64,000 bases of DNA from Arthrospiribacter ruber (GTDB lineage Bacteria; Bacteroidota; Bacteroidia; Cytophagales; Cyclobacteriaceae). Of the stretch, positions 52,185 to 61,600 are shown one piece after another. The notes below the pieces were generated by a model. It saw nothing but the letters and a program-made list of their open reading frames with translations, was not told where the DNA came from and made no database searches. Both the position numbers and the translations under genes were made by a program. The stretch spans positions 372,001 through 436,000 of the forward strand of contig NZ_RPHB01000003.1 of assembly GCF_019343195.1 (NCBI RefSeq), given 5' to 3'. Each line of letters opens with the position of its first letter. Position 1 is the stretch's first letter.

Positions 52185-52250
52185 CCGTTGAAGTAGGAGT
52201 CATCAGCTTGTTCAAAAAAGCGGTTGAAGGTGGCACCCCATCACCTAATA
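52185..52250 (-). promoter_or_regulatory. Fluoride riboswitch (crcB motif)
   Basis: Read on the minus strand: GGTGATGGGGTGCCACC, TTCAACCGC, then a hairpin-like region and GCTGATGACTCCTACTT. This follows the crcB-motif consensus (GGxGATGG...CC, AACCGC, GCTGATG.C.CCTAC) closely. It starts about 38 nt upstream of the CLC-F ATG. Fluoride binding is known to turn on export genes. The rest of the 195-bp gap to the plus-strand gene shows nothing else. Confidence 0.85.
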
Positions 52251-52348
52251 TCCTGACAAAAATAGCTTTTCTTGCCTAAAACCATAAAAAAACTGCGGTT
52301 TTTTATACATTCTCAAACAAAGCCATAACTTAAGGATTGTTATTAAAT

Positions 52349-53296
52349 ATGAAGAAAGCGATGAAGCATATTTTGATTACCGGTGGTTCAGGACTCATAG
52401 GAAGGAAAATCACCTCACTTTTAGAAAGAAAAGGATATGAAGTGGCTTGGCTGAGCCGAAGCGGGGGAGGTAAATCCCAAAAGACATTTGTCTGGGATAT
52501 AGATAAACAGGAAATGGATGCTGAGGCCATAGATTGGGCAGATGCCGTTATCCACTTGGCGGGTACTAGTGTAGCCGATAAGAGATGGACTGCCAAAAGA
52601 AAAAGAGACATCCTGCAAAGCCGAACCATGTCCACGGCTTTGTTGAGAAATTACATTGAAAAATCAGGAAAGAGACCTGAAGTATTTGTTTCTGCATCTG
52701 CTGTAGGTTATTATGGATTCAATACCGGGGATAAATTGATGGAGGAGAATAGCCCGGCGGGTGATGATTTTTTGGCACAGGTGGTCATAGCCTGGGAAGA
52801 TGAAGTGGAAAAAGTCAAGAAGTTGGGCTTGAGGACGGCCATGTTGCGGATAGGGATCGTGCTTGCTAAGGAAGGTGGGGCATTAGTAGAGATGCTTAAG
52901 CCTCCAGTTGCTGCTCCTCTTGGCTCGGGGCAACAATGGATGAGTTGGATTCAAGTGGAAGATTTGGCCAGAATGTTTGTTTTTGCCTGCGAAAGTGAAC
53001 ATGTAGAGGGGACTTTCAATGCAGTAGCTCCCAGCCCAAGTACCAATGCACAGGTCACAGAAAAGGCAGCAAAAAGAAAAGGGAAGCCTTTTGTCAATAT
53101 AGGAGTGCCTTCATTTGCCCTAAAGATCATTTTAGGTGAAATGGCCAATATGGTCTTGGGAGGCAATAAAGTTTCGGCAAAGAAAATCAGGGAAACAGGA
53201 TTCGAATTCCGGTATCCAAGTTTGGACGAAGCATTGGACAAAACATTTGCCCAAGGAGAGGACAAGCCTTCTTCACGCGATTCACTTGCCCATTGA
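52349..53296 (+). CDS. TIGR01777-type NAD-dependent epimerase
   Basis: 315 aa from ATG 52349 (MKKAMKHILITGGSGL; ATG 52361 would also keep the whole domain). Atypical SDR, Rossmann motif GGSGLIGRKI, then VIHLAGTSVADKRWTAKRK, the characteristic TIGR01777 segment, SASAVGYYG with the Tyr, and IQVEDLARMFVFAC; a DUF1731-type C-terminal segment (VGGNK.. KKIRETGFEFRYP). The substrate of this widespread family is not known. Divergent from the fluoride exporter. Confidence 0.85.
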   Translation: MKKAMKHILITGGSGLIGRKITSLLERKGYEVAWLSRSGGGKSQKTFVWDIDKQEMDAEAIDWADAVIHLAGTSVADKRWTAKRKRDILQSRTMSTALLRNYIEKSGKRPEVFVSASAVGYYGFNTGDKLMEENSPAGDDFLAQVVIAWEDEVEKVKKLGLRTAMLRIGIVLAKEGGALVEMLKPPVAAPLGSGQQWMSWIQVEDLARMFVFACESEHVEGTFNAVAPSPSTNAQVTEKAAKRKGKPFVNIGVPSFALKIILGEMANMVLGGNKVSAKKIRETGFEFRYPSLDEALDKTFAQGEDKPSSRDSLAH

Positions 53297-53325
53297 TCAG
53301 AGGTGGAAAATTGATAAAAGCTAGC

Positions 53326-53505
53326 CTAATACTGTCTAGCTGACCTTTTACCTACCAAAAACCAGAGCAAAGTACCTAAGAGGGGAAGGAAAATGACGAC
53401 CAGGATCCAGACAATTTTCTCATTTCCGGGACCAAAATTACTGGTCAGCACATCATAAATGGTATATGCATAAATCAACAATCCAATAATGCCTAATCCA
53501 AACAT
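53326..53505 (-). CDS. Small membrane protein, PLDc_N-like
   Basis: 59 aa, too short for most gene finders. MFGLGIIGLLIYAYTIYDVLTSN then KIVWILVVIFLPLLGTLLWFLVGKR: two transmembrane helices with the W.l.V..lP.lGtllw/yf pattern of the phospholipase-D nuclease N-terminal domain (PLDc_N). These occur as standalone small proteins; function unknown. Next to another of the same type. Confidence 0.6.
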   Translation of the reverse strand: MFGLGIIGLLIYAYTIYDVLTSNFGPGNEKIVWILVVIFLPLLGTLLWFLVGKRSARQY

Positions 53506-53517
53506 GTTTGAGGGGTT

Positions 53518-53724
53518 TTAGTGTCTGTGAAATATAGTTTTTCTTTTAAGTTTTTTCGCAAAATGGAAATACAGAAAGGGGCCAAATGGGTGGAAAAATA
53601 AAACAATGGCCACTAAAAGCATCCGGTCAAATCTTTGGATAGCAGTATTTTTGGACAAGTCCAAAAGTGCCCAAATCGTAAGTAGGCTATAAAGTACAGC
53701 CAAAACCAATACCATACCCATCAT
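53518..53724 (-). CDS. Second small PLDc_N-like membrane protein
   Basis: 68 aa, two helices: VLAVLYSLLTIWALLDLSKN and MLLVAIVLFFHPFGPFLYFHFAKK. The spacing and the HPFGPFLYF close resemble the neighbouring small protein, so the two are probably duplicates or cofunctional partners in one mRNA. The start at ATGATG 53724 or 3 nt later. Function unknown. Confidence 0.55.
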   Translation of the reverse strand: MMGMVLVLAVLYSLLTIWALLDLSKNTAIQRFDRMLLVAIVLFFHPFGPFLYFHFAKKLKRKTIFHRH

Positions 53725-53823
53725 AATAATTGTGTTGTGCTTCTTATCAAATTCCTGCTATTTTAGCAGTTATCGAAATTAACGGATTTTTTAAGTTAAA
53801 TACAACCAAACGACATTAAAGCT

Positions 53824-56385
53824 ATGAATACAAGACTATTTTCCTTAGTCACCTTGATGCTGCTGATCCTCGGACAGGCTAATGCACAGAACAAGTTGAG
53901 TGATTACTTGCCAGAGGGTTATACATATGACCCCAGTGTTCCTACACCAAAAGAAGTCCTAGGTTTTGAGGTAGGGGACTGGCATGCTACCCACGATCAG
54001 GTGGTCAACTATATGAAAGCAGTGGCAGAGGCTTCTGACAGGGTGACTTTTGAAATCATTGGGAGGACTTATGAAATGAGACCACAGACGGTTTTGACCA
54101 TTACTTCCCCTGCAAATCATGGAAGGATTGATGAAATCAGGGAGGAAAGAAAAAAACTGAGAGATCCTGATGCATCAGTGGACTTGGAAAATATTCCTTT
54201 GGTGATGTGGGCGGGGTATTCTGTCCATGGCAATGAACCCAGCGCGGTCAACGCTGCCCTTTTGGCAGCATACCATTTTGCAGCAGCCAATGAGGTAGCA
54301 GATGATTTGGAAAACATTGTCATATTGCTGGATCCTGCCATGAATCCGGATGGGGTAAACCGCTTTGCTTCTTGGGTAAATACCCATAAAAGTTACACCT
54401 TAAATGCAGATCCTAACAGCAGGGAGTTCAATGAAGCTTGGCCTAGAGGAAGAACCAACCACTACTGGTTTGACCTCAACAGAGATTGGCTACCTGCACA
54501 ACATCCGGAGTCCAGAAACCGGGTGGCCAAATTCCAGGATTGGTATCCCAATATCCAGTTGGATCACCATGAGATGGGCACCAATTCCACTTTTTTCTTT
54601 CAGCCCGGCATTCCGGCCCGAAACCATCCTTTGACACCCAAAAAGAACTTTACCTTGACTGAGAAAATCGGTCAGTATCATGCTAAGTTTTTGGACAAAA
54701 TCGGCTCCCTGTACTACAGTCAGGAAAGCTTTGATGATTTTTATTACGGCAAAGGATCTACTTATCCTGACGTTCAGGGATCAATAGGGATTTTGTTTGA
54801 ACAGGCTTCTTCAAGAGGGCATGTGCAGGAAAGTATTTACGGTCCTTTGACTTTTGCTTTTACTATCAAAAATCAGTTTGTGACCACACTTTCTTCCTTT
54901 GAGGCAGCAAAAGAAATGCGGGTGGAGTTGAATACCTATATGAAGGATTTTTACAGACAGGTAAAATCAGAGTATGAAGAAGATTCGAACAAGGCCTATA
55001 TTTTTGGGGCCACTGAGGATGCAGGTAGGACATTTCACCTTGCAGATATGATACTTCAGCACGACACAGAAGTGTTTAGCCTTCAGGAAGACATTACAGT
55101 CAATGGAGTTGAATTCAAAAAGGACAAGGCTTTTATTGTTCCTCTCAATCAGCCACAGTACAGGTTGATCAAATCCATGTTTGAGACGAGGACAACTTTT
55201 GAAGACAGTCTTTTCTACGATGTGTCTGCCTGGACTATGCCTATGGCTTTCAATTTGGATTTTATGGCGCTGAGCAGTAGGATTTTGAACTTGGCTAGTG
55301 TGGAAAAAGTCTCCAAGGGGCTTCAGCTACAGGAAGGAAAAGTGATAGGGGAATCAGGAGCGTTCAGTTATATTTTTGCTTGGGGTGAGTATTATGCTCC
55401 CAAGGCACTTTATGCCTTAATGGATAAGGGTTACCTGACCAGAGTCGCCCATGAGGAAATCACCACACCCGAAGGGGTAAAGATGGGAAGAGGCAGTATT
55501 TTGGTTTCCAAAGGACAAAGTAAAGTCAGTGATGAAAGCTTCTTTGAGGATCTTCAAAGCATCGCCAAAGAAAGCGGAATAGAAATCCATGCCATCAGCA
55601 CAGGGTATACCAAAGGGGTGAATGTGGGATCGCCCAGCATAGACGTGCTTGAAAAACCTGTTGTCGCTATTTTTGTGGAAGGTGGTGTCAGTAGCGCTGA
55701 AGCCGGAGAAACCTGGCATTTGCTGGATCAGCGTTTTGAGATTCCGGCTACCTTATTGCCTGTAGACAGGTCAGGGTCTGTAGACCTGAGTCGGTACAAC
55801 GTCATCGTTATGCCCAATGGGAATTACAATTCTCTGGGAAAAAGCGGTGCTGATAAGTTGAAGGATTGGGTCAGCAGTGGAGGAACATTGATCGCCAGAG
55901 GATACGCTTTGACCTGGTTGAACAACAATGGAATTGGTTCTTTTTCTTTCAAAAACTCCAAAGAGGAAGACACAGATACCATTCAGAAAAGCTATGCAGA
56001 TTACAGCAGGGCTACTGGCGCAAAAGTGACCGGAGGAGCCATTTTCAATGCCAAACTGGATATAACCCATCCCATAGGATACGGATACACCAAACCCGAG
56101 CTTTACACTTTCCGCAATGGAAACCTTTTTATGGAGCCGGCAGGGAATCCTTATGCCAATCCTATGGTCTATACTTCCTCTCCTTTGGCCAGTGGCTATG
56201 TCCATCCGACCAATCTTGAAGAACTTAAGGATACCGGAGCCATCAGATTGGCAGCGCAGGGCAGGGGTAAGGTCATTGGTTTTGTAGATAATCCAAATTT
56301 CAGGGCTTTCTGGTTTGGTACCAATAAGTTGTTTATGAATGCCATGTTTTTTGGACAGACGATCAATTCAGGAACTGCCAGGTAG
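53824..56385 (+). CDS. Secreted M14-family zinc carboxypeptidase, 853 aa
   Basis: Signal peptide MNTRLFSLVTLMLLILGQANAQ. The metal site is HGNE at 135-138 (GYSVHGNEPS), the substrate-binding and third ligand region is LDHHEMGTNSTFFFQPG, and YWFDLNRDWLPAQHPES is the usual M14 NLNRD-like block. The second half (after about residue 480) carries a GATase1-like/unknown domain: VVAIFVEGGVSSAEAGETWHLLDQRFEIPATLLP and a closing LDITHPIGYGYTKPELYTFRNGNL. A close relative starts outside the window and ends at 63552. Substrates unknown; likely periplasmic peptide or cell-wall peptide degradation. Confidence 0.88.
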   Translation: MNTRLFSLVTLMLLILGQANAQNKLSDYLPEGYTYDPSVPTPKEVLGFEVGDWHATHDQVVNYMKAVAEASDRVTFEIIGRTYEMRPQTVLTITSPANHGRIDEIREERKKLRDPDASVDLENIPLVMWAGYSVHGNEPSAVNAALLAAYHFAAANEVADDLENIVILLDPAMNPDGVNRFASWVNTHKSYTLNADPNSREFNEAWPRGRTNHYWFDLNRDWLPAQHPESRNRVAKFQDWYPNIQLDHHEMGTNSTFFFQPGIPARNHPLTPKKNFTLTEKIGQYHAKFLDKIGSLYYSQESFDDFYYGKGSTYPDVQGSIGILFEQASSRGHVQESIYGPLTFAFTIKNQFVTTLSSFEAAKEMRVELNTYMKDFYRQVKSEYEEDSNKAYIFGATEDAGRTFHLADMILQHDTEVFSLQEDITVNGVEFKKDKAFIVPLNQPQYRLIKSMFETRTTFEDSLFYDVSAWTMPMAFNLDFMALSSRILNLASVEKVSKGLQLQEGKVIGESGAFSYIFAWGEYYAPKALYALMDKGYLTRVAHEEITTPEGVKMGRGSILVSKGQSKVSDESFFEDLQSIAKESGIEIHAISTGYTKGVNVGSPSIDVLEKPVVAIFVEGGVSSAEAGETWHLLDQRFEIPATLLPVDRSGSVDLSRYNVIVMPNGNYNSLGKSGADKLKDWVSSGGTLIARGYALTWLNNNGIGSFSFKNSKEEDTDTIQKSYADYSRATGAKVTGGAIFNAKLDITHPIGYGYTKPELYTFRNGNLFMEPAGNPYANPMVYTSSPLASGYVHPTNLEELKDTGAIRLAAQGRGKVIGFVDNPNFRAFWFGTNKLFMNAMFFGQTINSGTAR

Positions 56386-56401
56386 TTAGGATTTATAGAA
56401 A

Positions 56402-56441
56402 TGAAAAGCCCTGCAAAATCCATTTGCAGGGCTTTTTTTAT
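56402..56441 (+). terminator. Terminator after M14 gene
   Basis: Stem AAAAGCCCTGCAAA / TTTGCAGGGCTTTT (56404-56436) with T7. Strong on the plus strand. Between here and 56582 a minus-strand stretch ends in GLGLIASLGYQ without a start, perhaps a remnant C-terminus. Confidence 0.85.
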
Positions 56442-56580
56442 GTTAACCTTGGTAATGTCTACTTTAAAACACTTCATCAACTATTCAGCTAGACCTTTTA
56501 TTGATATCCCAAGCTTGCAATCAACCCAAGACCTGCATACTCTTTGGCATCTCTTTCGTTGAAAACAACTCTCTAATTTG

Positions 56581-56614
56581 AAAAAAATGGCCTGTGGAAG
56601 AACAGGCCATTTTA
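56581..56614 (-). terminator. Terminator after Gfo/Idh gene
   Basis: Stem AAAATGGCCTGT / ACAGGCCATTTT (56584-56613), A-run on the left, so T-run on the minus strand. 4 bp past the stop at 56618. Confidence 0.8.
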
Positions 56615-56617
56615 ATT

Positions 56618-57727
56618 TTAAAATGTAAAATCAGGCAAAGGAATGATCTTGCCTCCCTCCATGGCAGATTCATGGGCCAGAATTCCCACACAAGTGATGT
56701 TGGCTGATTCTTTGGCATTAGGATAAGGATCCCTTTCATCTATCAGGGCACTCACAAATTCATGCACCAAGTGCGGATGTGACCCTCCATGTCCTGCTCC
56801 TTGTATAAAGGACAGGTGTTGGTTGTCATCAGAGTCGTACACTCCGGCGGTGGTGAATGATGCGATTTCATCTGGTAAAAGATGGGCATAATCAGGAACC
56901 TTCACCCGTTCTGGGGTTTCACCGGTATGAATGACAGGTTCTTCATGTTCGATCAAAGTCCATTCAAATGATTTTTTGGATCCATAGACGTCAAAGCTCT
57001 CTCTGTACTGTCGTGCTGTGTTAAAAAGTGAGCGGGTGACTTCTGCTGATAGATCTGAATCTTTCAGCTTGATATGACAGGTTTCTATGGCAAATGGAGA
57101 TCCGTATTTTTCAATAAGGTTTTCGTCAATTCTTCCAGAGCCAAAGCAGGAGACGTATTCAGCCTTAGCTTTCGGCAGGGCCAAAACAGGGCCAACACAG
57201 TGGGTAGCATAATGCATAGGAGGCAGGCCTTCCCAATACCCAGGCCATCCGGCCATTTCTTGCTGATGGCTTCCTCTGAGGAACTGCAGCTTTCCGAGTT
57301 CTCCTTTTTCGTACATTTCCTTTACAAAAAGAAACTCACGGCTATATACCACAGTTTCCATCATCATGTAGGTGAGGCCAGTTTCCTGACAGGCTTCCAC
57401 AATCTGACGGCATTCGTCTACTGTGGTGGCCATTGGTACCGTACAGGCTACGTGTTTTCCGGCCCTTAGTGCTTTGAGTGACTGTTCTGCATGTGCCTGA
57501 ATGGGCGTATTGATGTGGACAGCATCAATGTTGGGGTCCTTTAACAGTTCGTCGTAATCTGTATACCTGACCTCTACTCCAAAGGCATCTCCGATTTCGT
57601 TGAGTTTTTGTTCGTTTCTTTGGCAGATGGCATACATGTTGGCATTGGGGTGCTTTTGGTAAATGGGGATAAATTCAGCCCCGAAACCCAGTCCAATGAT
57701 GGCGATGTTGATTTGTTTTTTACTCAT
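56618..57727 (-). CDS. Gfo/Idh/MocA-family oxidoreductase, atypical active site
   Basis: 369 aa. N-terminal Rossmann domain with GLGFGAEFIPIY near residue 12 and the family dimer core below. The usual EKP motif that bears the catalytic lysine is absent: the motif is GKHVACTVPMA (residues 90-100), with Val97 in the lysine position. The C-terminal half is the usual beta-sheet domain (QEMAGWPGYWEGLPPMHYATHCVGPVLAL). Other family members oxidise or isomerise sugars and inositols. Last gene of a three-gene operon, so its partner in a keto-sugar route would be the isomerase upstream. Confidence 0.88.
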   Translation of the reverse strand: MSKKQINIAIIGLGFGAEFIPIYQKHPNANMYAICQRNEQKLNEIGDAFGVEVRYTDYDELLKDPNIDAVHINTPIQAHAEQSLKALRAGKHVACTVPMATTVDECRQIVEACQETGLTYMMMETVVYSREFLFVKEMYEKGELGKLQFLRGSHQQEMAGWPGYWEGLPPMHYATHCVGPVLALPKAKAEYVSCFGSGRIDENLIEKYGSPFAIETCHIKLKDSDLSAEVTRSLFNTARQYRESFDVYGSKKSFEWTLIEHEEPVIHTGETPERVKVPDYAHLLPDEIASFTTAGVYDSDDNQHLSFIQGAGHGGSHPHLVHEFVSALIDERDPYPNAKESANITCVGILAHESAMEGGKIIPLPDFTF

Positions 57728-57747
57728 GTGTATTGTGGTTATTTTGA

Positions 57748-58608
57748 TTAATGATCAGCCCAATTTTTCAAAAACTTCAGGCCTTCTTCCGCGAAATAGT
57801 CCTGGCTCTTGGCCAGTGGTTTCCAGATGCACACAGCATCGGCAAGTTCCTGTACATGTGGTGTAAAACTCTCTATAGAGACTACTCCCTGATAATTTAC
57901 AGCTTCCAGCCCTTTTCTAAATGCCTTCCAATCGGTCATTCCGGTACCTGGTATTCCCCTGTGGTTTTCCGAAACCTGCACATGGATCAGTTTGTCTCCT
58001 ACCATCTTGATGGCTTCTTCCAGGTTTTTTTCTTCAATACTCAGGTGAAATCCGTCCATCAGGACTTTAGCAGCAGGATGGTTGATGTCATGGACAAGAT
58101 GCATGAGCTCCTCAGTGGTATTGATCAGATCTGATTCAAACCTATTGAGGGATTCAATGGCAATCACTTGTCCTTCAGCTTCAGCGATCTGACAGACTTT
58201 ATGAAGATTGGTTACAGCCAGGTCCCATTCTTTTTTCTTCTGCTCTTCGGATACCTTTCGGGCTTTTCCTACAGCAGAATACATAGGGCCTGCTACAAAT
58301 TTTGCCCCCAGGGTATTGCTGATATCAAAGCAATCCCTTAGGTAATCGAAGCAGTTTTGGTGAAAAGTGGAATCCTCGTGGGTAAAATCCCTGCTTGGTC
58401 CGAAAGCCCCACAGATGACAGCCTTGAGCTCCAATTTTTCCAAAGCATGCTTGACGTCTTTTATATCGATGAGTGCAGGATCTTCCACAGGTATTTCTAC
58501 TGCTTCAAAACCCATTTTTTTGATTTTTTCAAAAAGGCTGATGGTGTCTTTTTGGAATGGAGAAGTCCACAGCCAGGTACTTACTCCAAAACTTACATTT
58601 AATGACAT
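57748..58608 (-). CDS. Sugar phosphate isomerase/epimerase family (TIM barrel)
   Basis: 286 aa, AP-endonuclease-2/xylose-isomerase-like barrel: VSFGVSTWLWTSPF at the start, GFEAVEIPVEDPA, IAIESLNRFESDLINT (metal-binding Glu), ILMDGFHLSIEE and VSENHRGIPGTGMTDWKAF, VVSIESF with the second Glu. Closest in pattern to D-psicose/tagatose 3-epimerases and inosose isomerases, so it probably moves a keto group along a sugar or inositol. Start ATG is 12 bp from the stop of the large lipoprotein gene upstream; Gfo/Idh follows after 20 bp. Confidence 0.85.
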   Translation of the reverse strand: MSLNVSFGVSTWLWTSPFQKDTISLFEKIKKMGFEAVEIPVEDPALIDIKDVKHALEKLELKAVICGAFGPSRDFTHEDSTFHQNCFDYLRDCFDISNTLGAKFVAGPMYSAVGKARKVSEEQKKKEWDLAVTNLHKVCQIAEAEGQVIAIESLNRFESDLINTTEELMHLVHDINHPAAKVLMDGFHLSIEEKNLEEAIKMVGDKLIHVQVSENHRGIPGTGMTDWKAFRKGLEAVNYQGVVSIESFTPHVQELADAVCIWKPLAKSQDYFAEEGLKFLKNWADH

Positions 58609-58619
58609 TAAACTAGGAT

Positions 58620-61600
58620 TTATTCTACGATCATTTTTCCATTCATAATACTCCAGTGTCCCGGTACGGTACAGACAAAAGGATACTCTCCCGGTGTGGT
58701 AGGTGCAATAAACATCAGTGATTCCATATTGTCGGGATCCACCAATTTGGAGGAGGCAATGATTTCCGGAATTTCAGGAATATAATGCTTCTCCACTCCT
58801 CTTGGGTCTCTTGCCATTTCATCAGCAGCTTTCCCCAACTTCTCCAATGATCCCACTTTTCCGATCAGCAGGTTGTGTTGCATAAAGTCTCTGTTTTCAA
58901 AATCTATGATAACTGGCTGTCCGGCTTTGACCTTGAAGCTACTCACGTCATATTTCATCTCATGGGGAATGACTCCTACTTTTACGATGACAGCATTTTC
59001 TCTTGTGATACTTGGTTTCTCACCTTCATCCTCGGCTGCTGTTGGCCTGTCGAGTTCAAGTTCCGGATTGATAAAACTGATGAAGCTTTCTCTGGCCATT
59101 CTTCCTCGTAGCCAAGATGCTCCTTGATAGTCTCCTACCTGATTTTCTCCACCATAATCATTGCCCACACGTACATAGGATGGGTCGAGGTCCTCCGGAA
59201 AGAGCCCCTTGGTTTTTGTTTCCCCGATTTTTTCCCCAGCAATGAAGAGCTCCATTTTCCCGTCTTTGAGCAGGTTGGCATAGACTGCAAAAAGACCGCT
59301 TTGAAGCCCTTTTGGTGTAGCTACCTTAAAAGATCTTCCATCCTGTTTGATTACCCAATTCAGCACATCGTCTTTTGCATAAAGCACATATCCATTTTGC
59401 TTGTTCCCTTGGGCGACAATCACCCCCTCGAGTCCGTCAGGACCTTTGGCCAGTTCAGCTCTGATATGGATTTCTTTACCCTTGATACTTGGAGGGAATG
59501 CTATAGGCGCCCGTCTGTCGAGGTTGTATTCTTCTTCAACCAAGCTCTTTGCAATCCTATCCGTAAGAGTGAGAACAGAATCTGCTTTGCCACGAGGCAT
59601 CAATTCTGCCAACCTTTCTTCAAAGTAGGAAGGGTTGTTAAGTACTCCTGCAAAAATCACCTGACGGAGGTAGCTGTCTTGGGCGTTGCTTTCATCTTTA
59701 CTGGCGGTGAAAAGAAACTCCGCTGTTGATTTTGAATCTTTTATCAGGGCGATTTTCTGGAATGCGGCTTTTCTGACATTTAGATCTGTATCCTGGTGGA
59801 TTTTGGAAGCCTCGATTTTCTTAACACTTTCTTCGGTTGCAGGCAATACATCAACTGCGGCTTTTCTCACTCCAGCAGAAGGGTGGTTTAGGGCTTTTTG
59901 AACAACCTGAATGCTTCCTCTATCAGAACCATCTAATTTTCCCAGTCCATGAAGGGTCCACAAAGCATGAATGGCAGGGGTATTCAGGCCAAGCTCGTCT
60001 GTTTTTCTATCTTCTATGAGTTTGTAAAGATCCTTTACAATTGAAGTGTTTTGGTTTTCCACGATCAGCCTTTGGGCGGTAAGCCTCCAAAACATGTTGT
60101 CACTTTTGAGTCCGGCTATCAGGTCTTTATTTTTGTCTGGGGATAAAGACATGCTTTTATAATCATCATTGCCTTTATAGACAAGTCTATAAATCCTGCC
60201 ATGCTTGGCATCACGCAATGGGTTGATGTAGGCATTTCCAGGACCATTTTCAAAACCCTTTGGAGTGGGATTGTGCTGAATAATAAAATTATACCAATCA
60301 GCCACCCAAAGTGCACCGTCAGGACCGACCTCTGCATGTACTGGTGAAAACCATTCGTCTGAACTAGCGAGGATGTTGAATCCGTTTTTTTCTTTGAATC
60401 CCGAACCTTCTTTTTCTATGATTGCATTATGCAATACCCTGCCTGTGGGCTCGGCCACAAAGGCTATCCTATTCCAGTATTGTTTGGGGAAATTACGGGC
60501 TGTATAAAAATTGTGACCTGCAGCAGCTGTGTAGCCACCATGAAAATCCACTTGCCTGAGTGCAGGTGTTAGGTGTGGCATGTCATAGTGGCCGTCTATA
60601 CCGTACACGGCATTGTTCATTCCTCCGCTGATGGGCCTTTTGATGTATTCATTGCTCATAGCCAAAAATGCACTGTGCTGTCCATTTGCGGTGGAAATGA
60701 AAACATTGAAGTCCTCTGTGAACCCAAGACCCCAGGTGTTGTTACTCGTGGACCCCATGTATTCCATATTTTTCCAATCAGGGTCAAATCTGTAAATTCC
60801 TTGTGAAAAACTGAATTCTTTACCGTCAACCTCACCTTTGAATCCAGCATACCCCAGTACTCCCCAGATTTTGTTATCAAATCCATATTTCAGATTGGAG
60901 GGCCCTGCATGGGTGTCACTTTTTCCCCATCCTGTAATGACTGTTTCTCTTAGGTCTGCTTTGCCATCCCCATTGGTGTCTTTGAGAAAAATAAAGTCAG
61001 GTGCCATGGAGATCAGAATGCCCCCGTTGACGGCAACCAGACTTGTAGGGATATTGAGCCCTTCAGCGAACACCGTGATTTTATCAGCCTTTCCATCTCC
61101 GTTGGTATCTTCCAGGATTTTGATTCGGTCATTTCCGCCTTCCTGCCTGACTTCATTGGGATAATCTTCTGTTTCGATGACATAAAGCCTGCCTTTTTCG
61201 TCCCAGCACATTGCCATAGGGTTGACGATATCCGGTTCAGAAGCAAATAGTTGTAGCTCAAAACCAACCGGTACCTGAACCAGTTTCATGGATTCTTCCG
61301 GTGAAAGTGGCAGCTGAAATCTTGGAGCAGGATCTCTTCTTTCATAATTTGGGATTTCGGCATCTCTGAATTCAGGCTGGGGAATATCAAATGAGGCTAC
61401 CAAGTCTGCTGCCTTATCTCCAATGGCCCAGAGGATCCCATTGGTGAGCAGTGTGTGAAATTCCGGTTTGGACCATGTTCTTTCATCATGGCCATAAGCT
61501 GTATAAAATACCCTTCCTTCTCCTTCATTTCTGATCCAGGTCCAAGGTTCTCTGTGCCCATCTTCCTCCCTTTCCATCAGTACAGTCATGTCAGGATTGA

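Noticed and set aside
59124-59729. 201-aa plus-strand frame opposite the large lipoprotein
   Set aside because: No family features; antisense to a coding region with intact domains.
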